From an uncultured Pseudomonadota bacterium (GTDB taxonomy: Bacteria; Pseudomonadota; Alphaproteobacteria; UBA3830): a stretch of DNA of 64,000 nt. The stretch spans positions 1-64,000 of the forward strand of contig CACXWU010000010.1 of NCBI GenBank assembly GCA_902771535.1. The letters run 5' to 3'. Under the pieces are notes generated by a model, which saw nothing but the letters and a program-made list of their open reading frames with translations, had not been told where the DNA came from and searched no databases. The position numbers and the translations under genes were made by a program. Every line of letters starts with the position of its first letter. Within the stretch, counting starts at the first letter, position 1. Positions 7,605-16,881 of this stretch are shown one piece after another.

Positions 7605-9998
7605 ATGAAAGTTTTGCCTGGTGTTTTGTTATCTTTGAGTATTAGTTCGGTCGTCTTTGCAGATGTTGTTGAAAAGATTGAATATTCAGGATTGGACAGA
7701 GTAGAAGAGGCTGCTATTTCAAGTGCTGTCCTCATAGAACCGAATAAGAATTACGATAAAAAGGACGTAATACAAAGTATTCGAAATCTGTATGAAAAAG
7801 ATTTCTTTTCGGATGTTGAGTTTTTTAAGAAGGGCAATACGTTAGTAATAAAAGTGAAAGAGAAGCCAATGGTTGATAAGGTTGCTTTCGAAGGTAACGA
7901 TGCCGGAACTGATGAAATGCTGAAAAATGTCGTAAACGGCAGGTTAGGCGAGGGTAAGCTGTTTAGTAGCCACGTCGTGAAAGATGTGTTGTCCGATATG
8001 CAGTTGGCCTATAAGGCTTTAGGTTTCTATTTCACGGAAATCAAGCCTCAATATATAGAGCGTACGGGGAATAAGATTGACATTGTTTTCAACATAAAAG
8101 AGGGACGAAAGACGACCATTGAGAAAATTGTTTTCGTTGGGAACAAGACCTTTTCTGATGATCAGCTGAAAGACATCATGTCTATGAAAGAGTTCAGACT
8201 CTGGCGTTTTTGGGACTCTGACAGCCAGATTTATCGTGAAGATAAGGTCGATGTCGACATAGAAAATATCACGAAATTCTATAAGAGTAAGGGATTTCCT
8301 TTCTTTGTGATAACTTCAAATCACGCAGAGATGAGTAATGACAAACAGTCTCATTTTTGCACTTTTATCATGGACGAGGGAGATAAATACAATATAAGGG
8401 ACGTTTCTCTGAAATCGGAAATTCCGGACATAAAAGCAGATGATTATAAAAATTATATAAGATTCAAGTCAAAGGATGTATACAATGAAACGCTAATATA
8501 CGAGGTACGAGACAAAATTCGAAAAGAGGTTTCTCTTAAGGGTAATCCGTTTATCAATGTAACAGTAGATATTCAGTATGATAAAGAGAAGAATTTAGCG
8601 GACGTTTTTTATAATATAGTAAAAAGCAAAAAGGTCTTTGTTGAGCGTATAGAGATTGTCGGGAATACCCGTACTTTGGATAAGGTTATTCGTAGAGAGT
8701 TATCTGTTCATGAAGGAGATGCTTTGAATGCTTACAAAATCCAGCGAAGTATAGATAAACTGGAAGCCATGGAATATTTCGACGATGTGCAGGTTCGACA
8801 GGAAGACGGATCAGCAGAAGATAAGAAAGTAGTAGTCGTTTCTGTTAAAGAAAAGGACTCTACTGCTCAAATCAAATTTGGTTTGAGTGTTAACGATTCC
8901 GACGGTTTTGGTGGTTTCCTCGGGTTTTCTGAGAATAACTTAATGGGAACCGGAAGGGTTTTGTCCGCTGATATTATATGGATGCAGCAACATCACGGAG
9001 CAAGTATTGGTTTGTACGACCAGAGGTTTTTTGATCAGAACGTAGGAGCTGGAATTAAGGTCGGTGTAAGTGATATTAACCGTAAGAAATTTGAGAGGTC
9101 TTCTCTTCGCTCGTTTTTTATAAGACCTTATATTCGTTATGCGATTAATGATCATTTGAGTCATACAGTAAGTTATTCAGTTTCGTTCAACAGAAGAAGG
9201 TTTTGGAATAAAAGCTTGAATAAATGGACCAATGAGCTCGCGGATTCGTATACTATAGATGGTGGTAAGGATGATGGCAAAATAGTAAAGTTGCGAAACA
9301 GGGATATCAGACAAGATGAATACGGAAAGTATACGAATTGTGAGTTGTCCTCTGTTTTATTCTATCATAATGTAGACAATCCTTATGATCCGAGATATGG
9401 ATATGATATATCCCTGACCAATTCTTATTCCGGCCTTTTAGGGAACGTGAAATATTTCAAAAATATAATCGAAGGAAACCTGTACCGTCCTGTTACGGAG
9501 AAAATCACTTTCGTATTGAATGGTCAAATCGGGCATATTAAAGAGATTTCTAACACCAGAAGTTGTGATAGATTTACTCTCGGTGGCGGACAGACGATGC
9601 GAGGATTCGATTCGTACGGTATCGGTGCGAGAGAGATCGGTGCTGGTGATGACATTTACGACAAAAATGGAAAGTTTCTTTATACGAGAAATAGTGATGG
9701 GGGCAGCTTGGGAAGTACGAAGTATTGGACTGTCAGTCTCATGCTGAAAGCACCGTTGTCTACCAAAGAAATGGGCATAAATGGCGTGGCTTTTATGGAT
9801 TTCGGAAGTGCTTGGGGTAGCAAGTATCCGAAGAACAGAGTATATGATTCGAGTGCGATCAGAGTGTCCACAGGTGTTGCGATTGAATGGGCGAAATGTC
9901 CGTTGGGAATGCCGATGTCCTTTGTATTCGGATTTGCTCTGAAAAAGAAGCATTTTGATGAGAGACAAGTATTTACGTTAACGGGACCGATGTTATGA
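7605..9998 (+). CDS. bamA: Outer membrane protein assembly factor BamA
   Basis: Omp85-family core of the BAM complex that inserts beta-barrel proteins into the outer membrane. A signal peptide of about 19 residues ends at VVFA. Five POTRA domains span roughly residues 22-420, with typical GNKTF and VGNTRT motifs, and a 16-strand barrel follows. The conserved loop-6 motif is MRGF, a conservative variant of VRGF. The terminal strand ends without the usual Phe (TGPML). The 797 residues are normal. Its stop overlaps the start of the Skp-like gene by 4 bp. Confidence 0.96.
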   Translation: MKVLPGVLLSLSISSVVFADVVEKIEYSGLDRVEEAAISSAVLIEPNKNYDKKDVIQSIRNLYEKDFFSDVEFFKKGNTLVIKVKEKPMVDKVAFEGNDAGTDEMLKNVVNGRLGEGKLFSSHVVKDVLSDMQLAYKALGFYFTEIKPQYIERTGNKIDIVFNIKEGRKTTIEKIVFVGNKTFSDDQLKDIMSMKEFRLWRFWDSDSQIYREDKVDVDIENITKFYKSKGFPFFVITSNHAEMSNDKQSHFCTFIMDEGDKYNIRDVSLKSEIPDIKADDYKNYIRFKSKDVYNETLIYEVRDKIRKEVSLKGNPFINVTVDIQYDKEKNLADVFYNIVKSKKVFVERIEIVGNTRTLDKVIRRELSVHEGDALNAYKIQRSIDKLEAMEYFDDVQVRQEDGSAEDKKVVVVSVKEKDSTAQIKFGLSVNDSDGFGGFLGFSENNLMGTGRVLSADIIWMQQHHGASIGLYDQRFFDQNVGAGIKVGVSDINRKKFERSSLRSFFIRPYIRYAINDHLSHTVSYSVSFNRRRFWNKSLNKWTNELADSYTIDGGKDDGKIVKLRNRDIRQDEYGKYTNCELSSVLFYHNVDNPYDPRYGYDISLTNSYSGLLGNVKYFKNIIEGNLYRPVTEKITFVLNGQIGHIKEISNTRSCDRFTLGGGQTMRGFDSYGIGAREIGAGDDIYDKNGKFLYTRNSDGGSLGSTKYWTVSLMLKAPLSTKEMGINGVAFMDFGSAWGSKYPKNRVYDSSAIRVSTGVAIEWAKCPLGMPMSFVFGFALKKKHFDERQVFTLTGPML

Positions 9999-10606
9999 GG
10001 GAGTTAGGTGTTTTTTTACTTTGTTGTTCTTTGTTTTTGCAGGCTTCTTGTGATAGTAAGCAAAGTAGTCGAAGCAGGGAGGTTCCGAGTAGTTCTGCCA
10101 AGGAAGTCGAATCAGCAAATGTTGGAGTTTTGAATAATTCGGGGAAGGCGGTAAAGCTTGCTGTCTTCAGCATAACGGATGTTGCAAAAAGATCCAAAGC
10201 CGGTCAGAGCATTGACGAACAGATCGAGGAAATTAATAACAAGTCGAAAAAGGATCTTTTGGAGCTGGAAAACAGTATAAAGAAAATGGATTCCGATGCT
10301 AAAACCAGTTCGGACGAGAGAAAGGTTGATGATCTGCAAGTTATTCTGTATGACATGACCAAAGAAAAAAGATACCAGATTGAGGCTGCTTTCAAGTCGG
10401 CGCTCGGAGTCCTTAATAAAGAAATTCGTAAAGTCGTCGAGGAAATTGCCAGTGAGAAAGGCTATTCTTTGATAGTAGTTTCGGAAGCGGTTTTCTTTAG
10501 TAGTTCCGAATGTCCGGACATTACAGAAGAGGCAATCCGTCGACTAGACAGCAGAATTCCTAAGATAAAAGTAGATATGACCAAAAAAGATCCGGCAGAG
10601 AGGTGA
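9995..10606 (+). CDS. skp: OmpH/Skp-family periplasmic chaperone, predicted lipoprotein
   Basis: The position between bamA and lpxD and the architecture identify an OmpH/Skp chaperone, which holds unfolded outer-membrane proteins in the periplasm. The architecture is an N-terminal strand (KLAVFSITDVAKRSKAG), a long charged coiled coil at about residues 65-150, and a closing strand (YSLIVVSEAVFFSS). Unlike ordinary Skp, the leader ends in a lipobox (LQASC), so the mature protein should be lipid-anchored at Cys19. That is visible in sequence but untested. It overlaps bamA by ATGA, indicating coupled translation. Confidence 0.8.
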   Translation: MRELGVFLLCCSLFLQASCDSKQSSRSREVPSSSAKEVESANVGVLNNSGKAVKLAVFSITDVAKRSKAGQSIDEQIEEINNKSKKDLLELENSIKKMDSDAKTSSDERKVDDLQVILYDMTKEKRYQIEAAFKSALGVLNKEIRKVVEEIASEKGYSLIVVSEAVFFSSSECPDITEEAIRRLDSRIPKIKVDMTKKDPAER

Positions 10607-10609
10607 TGG

Positions 10610-11629
10610 ATGATAGATCAGCGATTTTTCGGGGAAATAAAAAAAATTAAGGCGACTGAGTTGGCTGTGATTTGCGGATTTAAGGTGTTTGGAAATAGGG
10701 ACTTCGTGATATCCAGCGTTGCGACGTTGAAGCACGCCACAAAGGACGATTTGTCCTTTTTCGGCAACAAAAAATACAAAGATGACCTTAAGAAAACAAA
10801 GGCAGGGGCGGTGATTGTGTCAGAAGCTGATCTTTCTGAGTTACCGGAGAATGTTATGGCATTGGTATCTCCAAATGTCATGGTCGGATACGCGAAGGCG
10901 TTGACAGTTTTGTGCCGTCCGGATGAGCATCTATCTCATATTTGTCAGACTGCTGTTATCAGTGAAACGGCGAAAATCGGAGCGAACTGCTATATCGGAG
11001 ATTATGTAAAAATTGAAGACGACGTTGAAATCGGCGACAATGTTGTGATCGGATGTAATACTGTGATCGAAAAAGGCTGCAAAATTGGAGACAACGGATT
11101 AATCCGAAACAACGTCACGATTTCTCACAGCATCATAGGTTGTAATGTCATAATAAATTCCGGTGCACGCATTGGAGAATCCGGTTTCGGGATTATTCCG
11201 ACGGGAAGCGGCATGGTATATGTTAAGCAACTGGGGCGGGTAATCATCGGTGACAGAGTTCGTATCGGAGCGAACACAACTATAGATCGAGGTAGTATTG
11301 AAGATACGGTGATCGGGAACGATACAATCATTGATAATCTGGTGCAAATTGCTCATAACGTAACAATCGGAAATCAATCTGTTTTGGTTTCTCAGGTTGG
11401 TATTGCAGGGAGTTCAAAAATAGGAAACGGAGTAATTTTGGCTGGGCAAGTCGGTGTGGCAGGTCATATTGAAATAGGGGACGGAGCCATTGCTGCAGCG
11501 AAAAGCGGTATTGCATCCAGTATTGAACCCGGCAAAATCGTCGGGGGGATCCCGGCAGTGGATGCTGGAATTTGGAAAAGGCAAGCAGCTTTCCTAAAAA
11601 TGTCGGTTACAAAAAAGAAGAAAAATTAA
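10610..11629 (+). CDS. lpxD: UDP-3-O-acylglucosamine N-acyltransferase
   Basis: Third enzyme of lipid A synthesis: transfers a hydroxyacyl chain from ACP to the 2-amino group of UDP-3-O-acylglucosamine. The N-terminal uridine-binding domain (to about residue 100) is followed by a left-handed beta helix of hexapeptide repeats. The catalytic His lies in [10 protein letters not shown] near residue 247. The 339 residues are standard. The start at ATG 10610 follows GAGAGGTG. It is followed by fabZ and lpxA as in most Gram-negative bacteria. Confidence 0.96.
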   Translation: MIDQRFFGEIKKIKATELAVICGFKVFGNRDFVISSVATLKHATKDDLSFFGNKKYKDDLKKTKAGAVIVSEADLSELPENVMALVSPNVMVGYAKALTVLCRPDEHLSHICQTAVISETAKIGANCYIGDYVKIEDDVEIGDNVVIGCNTVIEKGCKIGDNGLIRNNVTISHSIIGCNVIINSGARIGESGFGIIPTGSGMVYVKQLGRVIIGDRVRIGANTTIDRGSIEDTVIGNDTIIDNLVQIAHNVTIGNQSVLVSQVGIAGSSKIGNGVILAGQVGVAGHIEIGDGAIAAAKSGIASSIEPGKIVGGIPAVDAGIWKRQAAFLKMSVTKKKKN

Positions 11630-11660
11630 GCAAATAAGTAAAGAAAGGGAGGTAGTGTTT

Positions 11661-12158
11661 ATGGCGAAAGAATCATTAAATTTGGAGGAATCGTTGGTTT
11701 CAGAAGAGTTATTAAGTTTAAATGTTAACGAAATAAAAGAATGTTTACCTCATAGGTATCCAATGCTTTTGATTGATCGAGTGCAGGAGCTGAAGCTTGG
11801 AGAAAGTGCAGTTGGAATCAAGTGTATTACCAATAGCGAGCCTTTTTTTCAGGGACATTTCCCTGCGCGTCCGATTATGCCAGGAGTTCTGATTGTCGAA
11901 GCAATGGGACAAACTGCTGGAGTAATCGTAGCTAAGACTTTGAATTTAGAGAACAGCGGTGGATTGGTTTATTTTATGTCTATGGACGGAATCAAGTTCA
12001 GAAAGCTAGTTGAACCGGGCGATGTTTTGCATCTGTGTGTTTGCAAAGAAAAAAGTCATGGAAATGTCTGGCGCTTCAACGGAAAGGCTTATGTCGATAA
12101 TACTTTGGTAGCAGAGGCCATTTTTACGGCGATGATAGTTCTAGAGGATAAGCAATAA
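11661..12158 (+). CDS. fabZ: 3-hydroxyacyl-ACP dehydratase FabZ
   Basis: Dehydrates 3-hydroxyacyl-ACP in fatty acid elongation and competes with LpxA and LpxD for hydroxyacyl-ACP. The hot-dog fold catalytic His is in HRYPMLLIDRV and the catalytic Glu in PGVLIVEAMGQ, after GHFPARPIMPG. The start is ATG 11661, 7 bases after GGGAGG; the upstream GTG at 11655 abuts the ribosome binding site. This gives 165 residues with about 20 extra at the N-terminus. Its stop overlaps lpxA by one base. Confidence 0.95.
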   Translation: MAKESLNLEESLVSEELLSLNVNEIKECLPHRYPMLLIDRVQELKLGESAVGIKCITNSEPFFQGHFPARPIMPGVLIVEAMGQTAGVIVAKTLNLENSGGLVYFMSMDGIKFRKLVEPGDVLHLCVCKEKSHGNVWRFNGKAYVDNTLVAEAIFTAMIVLEDKQ

Positions 12159-12943
12159 TGATTCATTCGACTGCTATTATTTCTGGTAATGCGAAGATAG
12201 GAAATAACGTAGAAATTGGCGCTTATTCGGTTATCGGGGACAATGTTGAAATAGCAGATAATGTGAAAATCATGTCCCATGTTTGCGTGGAGGGAGACAC
12301 GTACGTTGGCGAAGGTACACAGATTTTTCCCTTTGCTGCCATAGGGTTTCCTCCGCAGGATTTGAAATTTCACGGAGAAAAATCGAGGGTTATTATTGGA
12401 AAAAACAACTCGATTCGTGAGTATGTTACGGTTCATCCGGGAACCGAGGGTGGTACGATGCAAACGGTTATCGGAGATAACAATTTGTTGATGATCGGAG
12501 TTCATGTTGCGCATGATTGTGTTGTCGGAAATAATACGGTTCTCGCAAATAATGTAACGCTTGCTGGGCATGTTGAAATAGGTGATCATGCCATAGTTGG
12601 AGGACTGTCTGCCGTTCATCAGTTTGTGAGAATCGGACACAATGCAATAATCGGAGGCATGACGGGAATAGAAAGAGATGTTATTCCTTTCGGAGCAGTG
12701 AAAGGAGAGCGAGGGCACCTGTACGATGTCAATGTTTTGGGATTGAAGAGAGCGAATTATTCCCGCGAAGAGATTGTTGCTATCCGCGAAGCCTATCAGA
12801 TCATTTTTTTCGGAGATGATGTTCTCCTGGAAAATGTAAATGAAGCCGAAAAAAAATTACCAAATTCCGATGGTGTTAAAGAAATAGTAAACTTTATGAG
12901 ATATAAGAGTAACAGATCGTATTGTTTACCTAAAGGGAAATGA
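12158..12943 (+). CDS. lpxA: UDP-N-acetylglucosamine acyltransferase
   Basis: First enzyme of lipid A synthesis: adds a hydroxyacyl chain to O-3 of UDP-GlcNAc. It is a homotrimeric left-handed beta helix; repeated hexapeptides of the type IGNNVEIGAYSVIG fill the first 190 residues. The catalytic His is in GVHVAHDCVVGNN, and the C-terminal helical domain carries GLKRANYSREEI. The 261 residues match E. coli LpxA. It overlaps both neighbours by 1-4 bases, so translation is coupled. Confidence 0.97.
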   Translation: MIHSTAIISGNAKIGNNVEIGAYSVIGDNVEIADNVKIMSHVCVEGDTYVGEGTQIFPFAAIGFPPQDLKFHGEKSRVIIGKNNSIREYVTVHPGTEGGTMQTVIGDNNLLMIGVHVAHDCVVGNNTVLANNVTLAGHVEIGDHAIVGGLSAVHQFVRIGHNAIIGGMTGIERDVIPFGAVKGERGHLYDVNVLGLKRANYSREEIVAIREAYQIIFFGDDVLLENVNEAEKKLPNSDGVKEIVNFMRYKSNRSYCLPKGK

Positions 12944-14856
12944 TGATTGGTATATTTTGCGGAAGAGGAGAGTATCCTCATGTAATTATTGATTCTTGTG
13001 AGAAGCAGAAGAAGGATTTTTGTCTTCTTTTTATTGATGATTATGACCGTACTTTTGTTTATCCGGATGTTCCCAAAATTGTATTTAAGCTGGGGCAGGC
13101 CGGTAAGGTTTTTCAGTTTTTAAAGGTAAACGAAGTAAAAGAAGTCGTTTTTGCAGGACATGTTAAGAGGCCGAAACCTTGGGATTTGTCTCTCGATTTT
13201 GAGGGGTTTAAATGTTTGGTTAAGTTGTGGAAGGCTCTGTTTTGCGCCGGAGACGATGCGTTGTTGCGAACAGTTGCCGATATTTTTAAAGAAAAAGGAA
13301 TTGATCTGATTTCCGGTACTGATCTGGTGAAAAGTGCTTTTTTTCCAGAGGGAATTTATTCTGCGCGAAAGCCGAACAAAGAAGAACAAGCAGAAATTGA
13401 GTTAGGTGTTAAAGAATCTCAGATACTGGGGATTAATGATATTGGTCAGAGCATTGTTGTTTCTGGAGATAAGATAATTTCGAAAGAGGATAAGAGTGGA
13501 ACGGATGCTCTGATCGACAGGTGTTATGACGGGGTGTTGGTTAAAACTTCCAAACCGCAGCAGGATTTTCGCATGGATCTTCCGGTTATTGGTGTTCATA
13601 CCATAGAAAATCTGCATAATCATAATTTTCGTGGGCTTGTCATTGAGGCCGACAGAACTATCGTGTTGAATAAAACAGAGGTTCTGAAAAAGATTGATGA
13701 ATACGGGCTTTTTTTTCAGGTAGTGAAAATTCGAAGAAAACATAAGATATTTATAGTGGCCGGCGAGTCTTCAGGAGATTATCTTGGCAGTCGTTTGATG
13801 AAAAGTTTGAAAAAAATCGACGAAGATATTGAGTTCGTAGGTGTTGGCGGTCCGTGTATGGAGGAAGCTGGGCTCATAAATCTTTGTCCGATCTCGAAAC
13901 TTTCCATTATCGGAATTTGGGAAGTTATTGGGAAGATATTTTACATAAAAGATCTTATAAAGAAGACGGTAGATACTATAATTAATTACAATCCGGACGT
14001 TTTGGTAACGATAGATTCTTCAGGATTTACACACAGAATAGATAAGCAAGTTAAAAGTAAAAAGCCAAGCATTCCGGTTGTACATTATGTTTCGCCTCCT
14101 GTTTGGGCTTGGAGAGGCTGGAGAGCGAAAAATTTGCATAAGTTTATCGATAAGTTGATGGTTTTGCTCCCGTTTGAGGTGGATTTTCTGAAAAATTACG
14201 GAGTAAATACAACTTTTGTCGGGCATCCGATTGCTTCTGATTCGGATTTTGAGAAAAACGACAGTTTGAAATCCGATAATCTCACTATAACTTTATTGCC
14301 GGGAAGTAGGCCTTCGGAACTTGAATATCATATGCCGATTTTGAAGAAATTTTCGGAGATGATGATTGCAAGATATCCGGAAGTCAGATTTTATCTTCCG
14401 ACAGTAAAGACCGTTGCACCTCTGATAAAAAGATATGTTGAAACTTGGAAATACAAACCAATTGTTTCAACAAAAAAGTTGAAAAAAGTAAAAGCGTATA
14501 ATTCGTCTCACATTGCGGTGGCAGCTTCCGGAACAGTTACTCTTGAGCTGGCCAAAATGGGCTTGCCGTTCGTGGTGATATACAAAACTTCTTTCATAAC
14601 CTCCAGGCTAGTGAAGTGGCTTATAAAGGTTCCGTATGTTTGCTTGGTTAATATCTTGGCTGGAAAACCTGTAGTACCAGAGCTTCTGCAAAATGAATGT
14701 ACTCCTGAGAATATTTTCATTGCAGTTGAAAACATACTTAATACGGATTTGAAATATCAACAGCAAAATGAGTTCGCGAAAGTCATGGAGTCATTGAAAG
14801 CCGACAAAATGAAGCCCGCTCAGGAGGTTTTTTCTTATATTAAAGACAAAAAATAA
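12940..14856 (+). CDS. lpxI-lpxB: LpxI-LpxB fusion: UDP-2,3-diacylglucosamine pyrophosphatase and lipid A disaccharide synthase
   Basis: One uninterrupted 638-residue frame joins two consecutive lipid A enzymes. Residues 1 to about 265 are LpxI (DUF1009): GIFCGRGEYPHV at the N-terminus, GTDALIDRC, KPQQDFRMDLPVIG containing the proposed catalytic Asp, and VIEADRTIVLNK. From about residue 270 the GT19 enzyme LpxB begins at IFIVAGESSGDYLG and continues with VGVGGPCMEEAGL, YVSPPVWAWR, VGHPI and LLPGSRPSELE. LpxI hydrolyses UDP-2,3-diacyl-GlcN to lipid X; LpxB condenses lipid X with a second UDP-2,3-diacyl-GlcN. In other alphaproteobacteria the two are separate adjacent genes. The linker is only a few residues (VVKIRRKHK) and I see no internal ribosome binding site. 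The start overlaps lpxA by ATGA. Confidence 0.95.
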   Translation: MMIGIFCGRGEYPHVIIDSCEKQKKDFCLLFIDDYDRTFVYPDVPKIVFKLGQAGKVFQFLKVNEVKEVVFAGHVKRPKPWDLSLDFEGFKCLVKLWKALFCAGDDALLRTVADIFKEKGIDLISGTDLVKSAFFPEGIYSARKPNKEEQAEIELGVKESQILGINDIGQSIVVSGDKIISKEDKSGTDALIDRCYDGVLVKTSKPQQDFRMDLPVIGVHTIENLHNHNFRGLVIEADRTIVLNKTEVLKKIDEYGLFFQVVKIRRKHKIFIVAGESSGDYLGSRLMKSLKKIDEDIEFVGVGGPCMEEAGLINLCPISKLSIIGIWEVIGKIFYIKDLIKKTVDTIINYNPDVLVTIDSSGFTHRIDKQVKSKKPSIPVVHYVSPPVWAWRGWRAKNLHKFIDKLMVLLPFEVDFLKNYGVNTTFVGHPIASDSDFEKNDSLKSDNLTITLLPGSRPSELEYHMPILKKFSEMMIARYPEVRFYLPTVKTVAPLIKRYVETWKYKPIVSTKKLKKVKAYNSSHIAVAASGTVTLELAKMGLPFVVIYKTSFITSRLVKWLIKVPYVCLVNILAGKPVVPELLQNECTPENIFIAVENILNTDLKYQQQNEFAKVMESLKADKMKPAQEVFSYIKDKK

Positions 14857-14888
14857 ATCGCGTCGAGTCTGAAAAGTTTCGAGTTGCG

Positions 14889-15821
14889 TTACAGAACCTG
14901 CCTCACGACATATAGAGGACGCCGTTTTGTTTCAAGATAAATACGACCTACATATTCACCGATAATTCCGAGACTGATCAATTGAACTCCTCCGAAAAAC
15001 AAAATCGCGGTCATCAGGGAAGCGTATCCGGGAACATCAATGCCGAAGATCAGAGTCCGAATCAGAATCCAGATACCGCGGAGGAATGCCAATGTCGTAA
15101 CAAGTAGCCCGAAATAGGTCGACAATTTCAGCGGAAATGTCGAAAACGACGTAATGCCGTCGAGCGCATAGTTCCAGAGTTTCCAATAGTTCCACTTGGA
15201 CTGTCCCTCAGCCCGTATGGGTCTCTTGTATCCCACGCAAGCAGTTTTGAATCCGGCCAGAGCAAACAACCCCTTCATAAATCTCTTTCTTTCGTGAAAT
15301 GATTTTACGACATCCACTACTTTACGGTCCATCAGGCGAAAATCTCCTACATTTTCCGGTATCTCTAAATCTGAAAATTGGTTGAAAGACTTGTAAAATA
15401 ACCAAGCGGTCAACCTCTTGGCTAGAGAATCATCAGATCGATCTTCTCTCTTGGCCAAGACGACATCCACATTTTTGGATTTCCAAATCTTTACCATTTT
15501 GGGAATCAATTCTGGCGGATCTTGCAGATCGCAATCCATTGGAATGACGCATTGCCCTGTTGCAAAATCCAGTCCTGCAGACATGGCGGCGTCCTTCCCG
15601 AAATTTTTTGAAAAATCCACTATTCTCAGTTGCGGGACAGTTTCCTTTATCTTGATTAACTTGTTCAGTGTATCGTCTTTGCTTCCGTCATTTACGCATA
15701 CAATTTCGTAGGACAGAGCTAACCCGTCTAAAATAGGCACAATTTTTTTGAAAAAAGAATCAACAGCTTCCGATTCATTATAGCAAGGCAAAACTATACT
15801 CAGCTCGGGATTCTTAGTCAT
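14889..15821 (-). CDS. GtrB/ArnC-like family 2 glycosyltransferase, polyprenyl-phosphate type
   Basis: An inner-membrane GT2 enzyme expected to move a sugar from a nucleotide donor to undecaprenyl phosphate. The N-terminal GT-A domain shows ELSIVLPCYNESE, VCVNDGSKDDT and MDCDLQDPPELI, the last carrying the metal-binding Asp-x-Asp-type site. Two C-terminal membrane helices (about residues 230-255 and 265-290) precede the IGEYVGRIYLETKRRPLY motif typical of GtrB, YfdH and ArnC relatives. The sugar cannot be read from sequence. The start overlaps the end of bamE by 8 bases. A GT39 enzyme that could use such a lipid-linked sugar lies at 42114-43622. Confidence 0.85.
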   Translation of the reverse strand: MTKNPELSIVLPCYNESEAVDSFFKKIVPILDGLALSYEIVCVNDGSKDDTLNKLIKIKETVPQLRIVDFSKNFGKDAAMSAGLDFATGQCVIPMDCDLQDPPELIPKMVKIWKSKNVDVVLAKREDRSDDSLAKRLTAWLFYKSFNQFSDLEIPENVGDFRLMDRKVVDVVKSFHERKRFMKGLFALAGFKTACVGYKRPIRAEGQSKWNYWKLWNYALDGITSFSTFPLKLSTYFGLLVTTLAFLRGIWILIRTLIFGIDVPGYASLMTAILFFGGVQLISLGIIGEYVGRIYLETKRRPLYVVRQVL

Positions 15822-16212
15822 GAGGCTTTTTCAGGAGAGACCCTGCTTCCGCATTTGAAATAAGACCAGTCATTTCTTCATCAAAGTTATAAGTATTACC
15901 CGACGAGCGGATTATTTTCTTGCTCTTCAGAACCTTATTGGTATCAAATGTCAGCCTGATCATCGTACGATTTTTCATTTCAATACCCTTGAAAGAAGTT
16001 TCTTCTGACCTTCCTCCCAAGTATATCCATGTGAAGTTATCCTTATGCAGAGAAGGAGTTCCGCAACTTTCTATCACTTCTTCCATAGTCGTTCTTCCCT
16101 CTATGAAGGACTCAAATTGCTTTTCCGCAACAACATTTCCCCGAGAATTTATGAACGGTTCACACGAAGCCAACAACAGGGAACCTACCAAAAGACAATT
16201 CCTAAAGCGCAT
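15814..16212 (-). CDS. bamE: BamE (SmpA/OmlA) outer membrane assembly lipoprotein
   Basis: Small lipoprotein of the BAM complex. The leader ends with a lipobox (LLASC, Cys17). The SmpA/OmlA fold follows: a GRTTMEEVIESCGTPS helix-turn, then strands around FTWIYLGGRSEET and MIRLTFDTNKVL. The 132 residues are typical. A strong promoter (TTGAAA-17-TAAACT) lies directly upstream. Together with bamA and the Skp-like gene, the window holds much of the outer-membrane protein assembly pathway. Confidence 0.85.
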   Translation of the reverse strand: MRFRNCLLVGSLLLASCEPFINSRGNVVAEKQFESFIEGRTTMEEVIESCGTPSLHKDNFTWIYLGGRSEETSFKGIEMKNRTMIRLTFDTNKVLKSKKIIRSSGNTYNFDEEMTGLISNAEAGSLLKKPHD

Positions 16213-16236
16213 ACCAACTCCACGATTACATGTGTC

Positions 16237-16265
16237 AGTTTAGTTGCTGAATGCATAATTTTCAA
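16237..16265 (-). promoter_or_regulatory. Promoter of bamE and the glycosyltransferase gene
   Basis: The minus strand carries TTGAAA, a 17-bp spacer and TAAACT. The predicted start lies about 18 nt before the bamE ATG. Confidence 0.6.
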
Positions 16266-16337
16266 GAAATTTCGCTCAACTCTATAGAAAAATCTGAATT
16301 TTCATATATATTTAATGTACTATCATGAGGTGGTTTA

Positions 16338-16865
16338 ATGATATTGACTTATCAAAAGATTTTGGAGAGTGTGAATAACGGAAAAATTTGCATTTCTCCT
16401 TTCGATGAAGCAATGTTGAACAGCAACAGCTACGATTATCGCATCGACAGAAAGTTGCTTGAAATCGACGATATACCAGTGGATCCCAAGAAGCAGACTT
16501 CGTATCACGAGATAGAATTTAACGATGACGGTTATGTACTCTCTCCGAACAAAACTTATTTGGCGAATACTTATGAAGAAATAGGCAGTAAGGAATTTGT
16601 TCCGTTGTTGATAGGAAAGTCTTCTTTGGGAAGATTGGGGCTGTTTTTGCAAATTACTGCAGATCTTGGAAATTTAGGGTCGGCCCATCGTTGGACTTTG
16701 GAGTTGAAAGCAGTTCAGCCGATAAAGATTTATCCTATGATGAGAATCGGTCAGGTGTCTTTCTGGGAGACTTCCGGGGATAGAGAAATGCTCTACGACG
16801 GGAAGTACAATAAGTTTTCATCAGCAAAATCCAGCGAAATTTATAAGGAATTTATCGGAAAATAG
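16338..16865 (+). CDS. dcd: dCTP deaminase-family protein, paralogue 1
   Basis: Trimeric dUTPase-like fold, 175 residues. The phosphate-binding motif GKSSLGRLGLF lies near residue 94, and the presumed catalytic Glu is kept in TLELKAVQPI near residue 129, followed by MRIGQVSFWETSG. Dcd deaminates dCTP to dUTP, feeding dTTP synthesis; some members also hydrolyse dUTP. The loop before the catalytic strand (ADLGNLGSAHRW) departs from the usual ID-x-G-x-x-G. ATG 16338 follows GAGGTGG. A second paralogue follows 16 bp downstream; the two share the opening MILT and most fold motifs. Confidence 0.8.
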   Translation: MILTYQKILESVNNGKICISPFDEAMLNSNSYDYRIDRKLLEIDDIPVDPKKQTSYHEIEFNDDGYVLSPNKTYLANTYEEIGSKEFVPLLIGKSSLGRLGLFLQITADLGNLGSAHRWTLELKAVQPIKIYPMMRIGQVSFWETSGDREMLYDGKYNKFSSAKSSEIYKEFIGK

Positions 16866-16881
16866 TCGAGGAGTAACAAAA

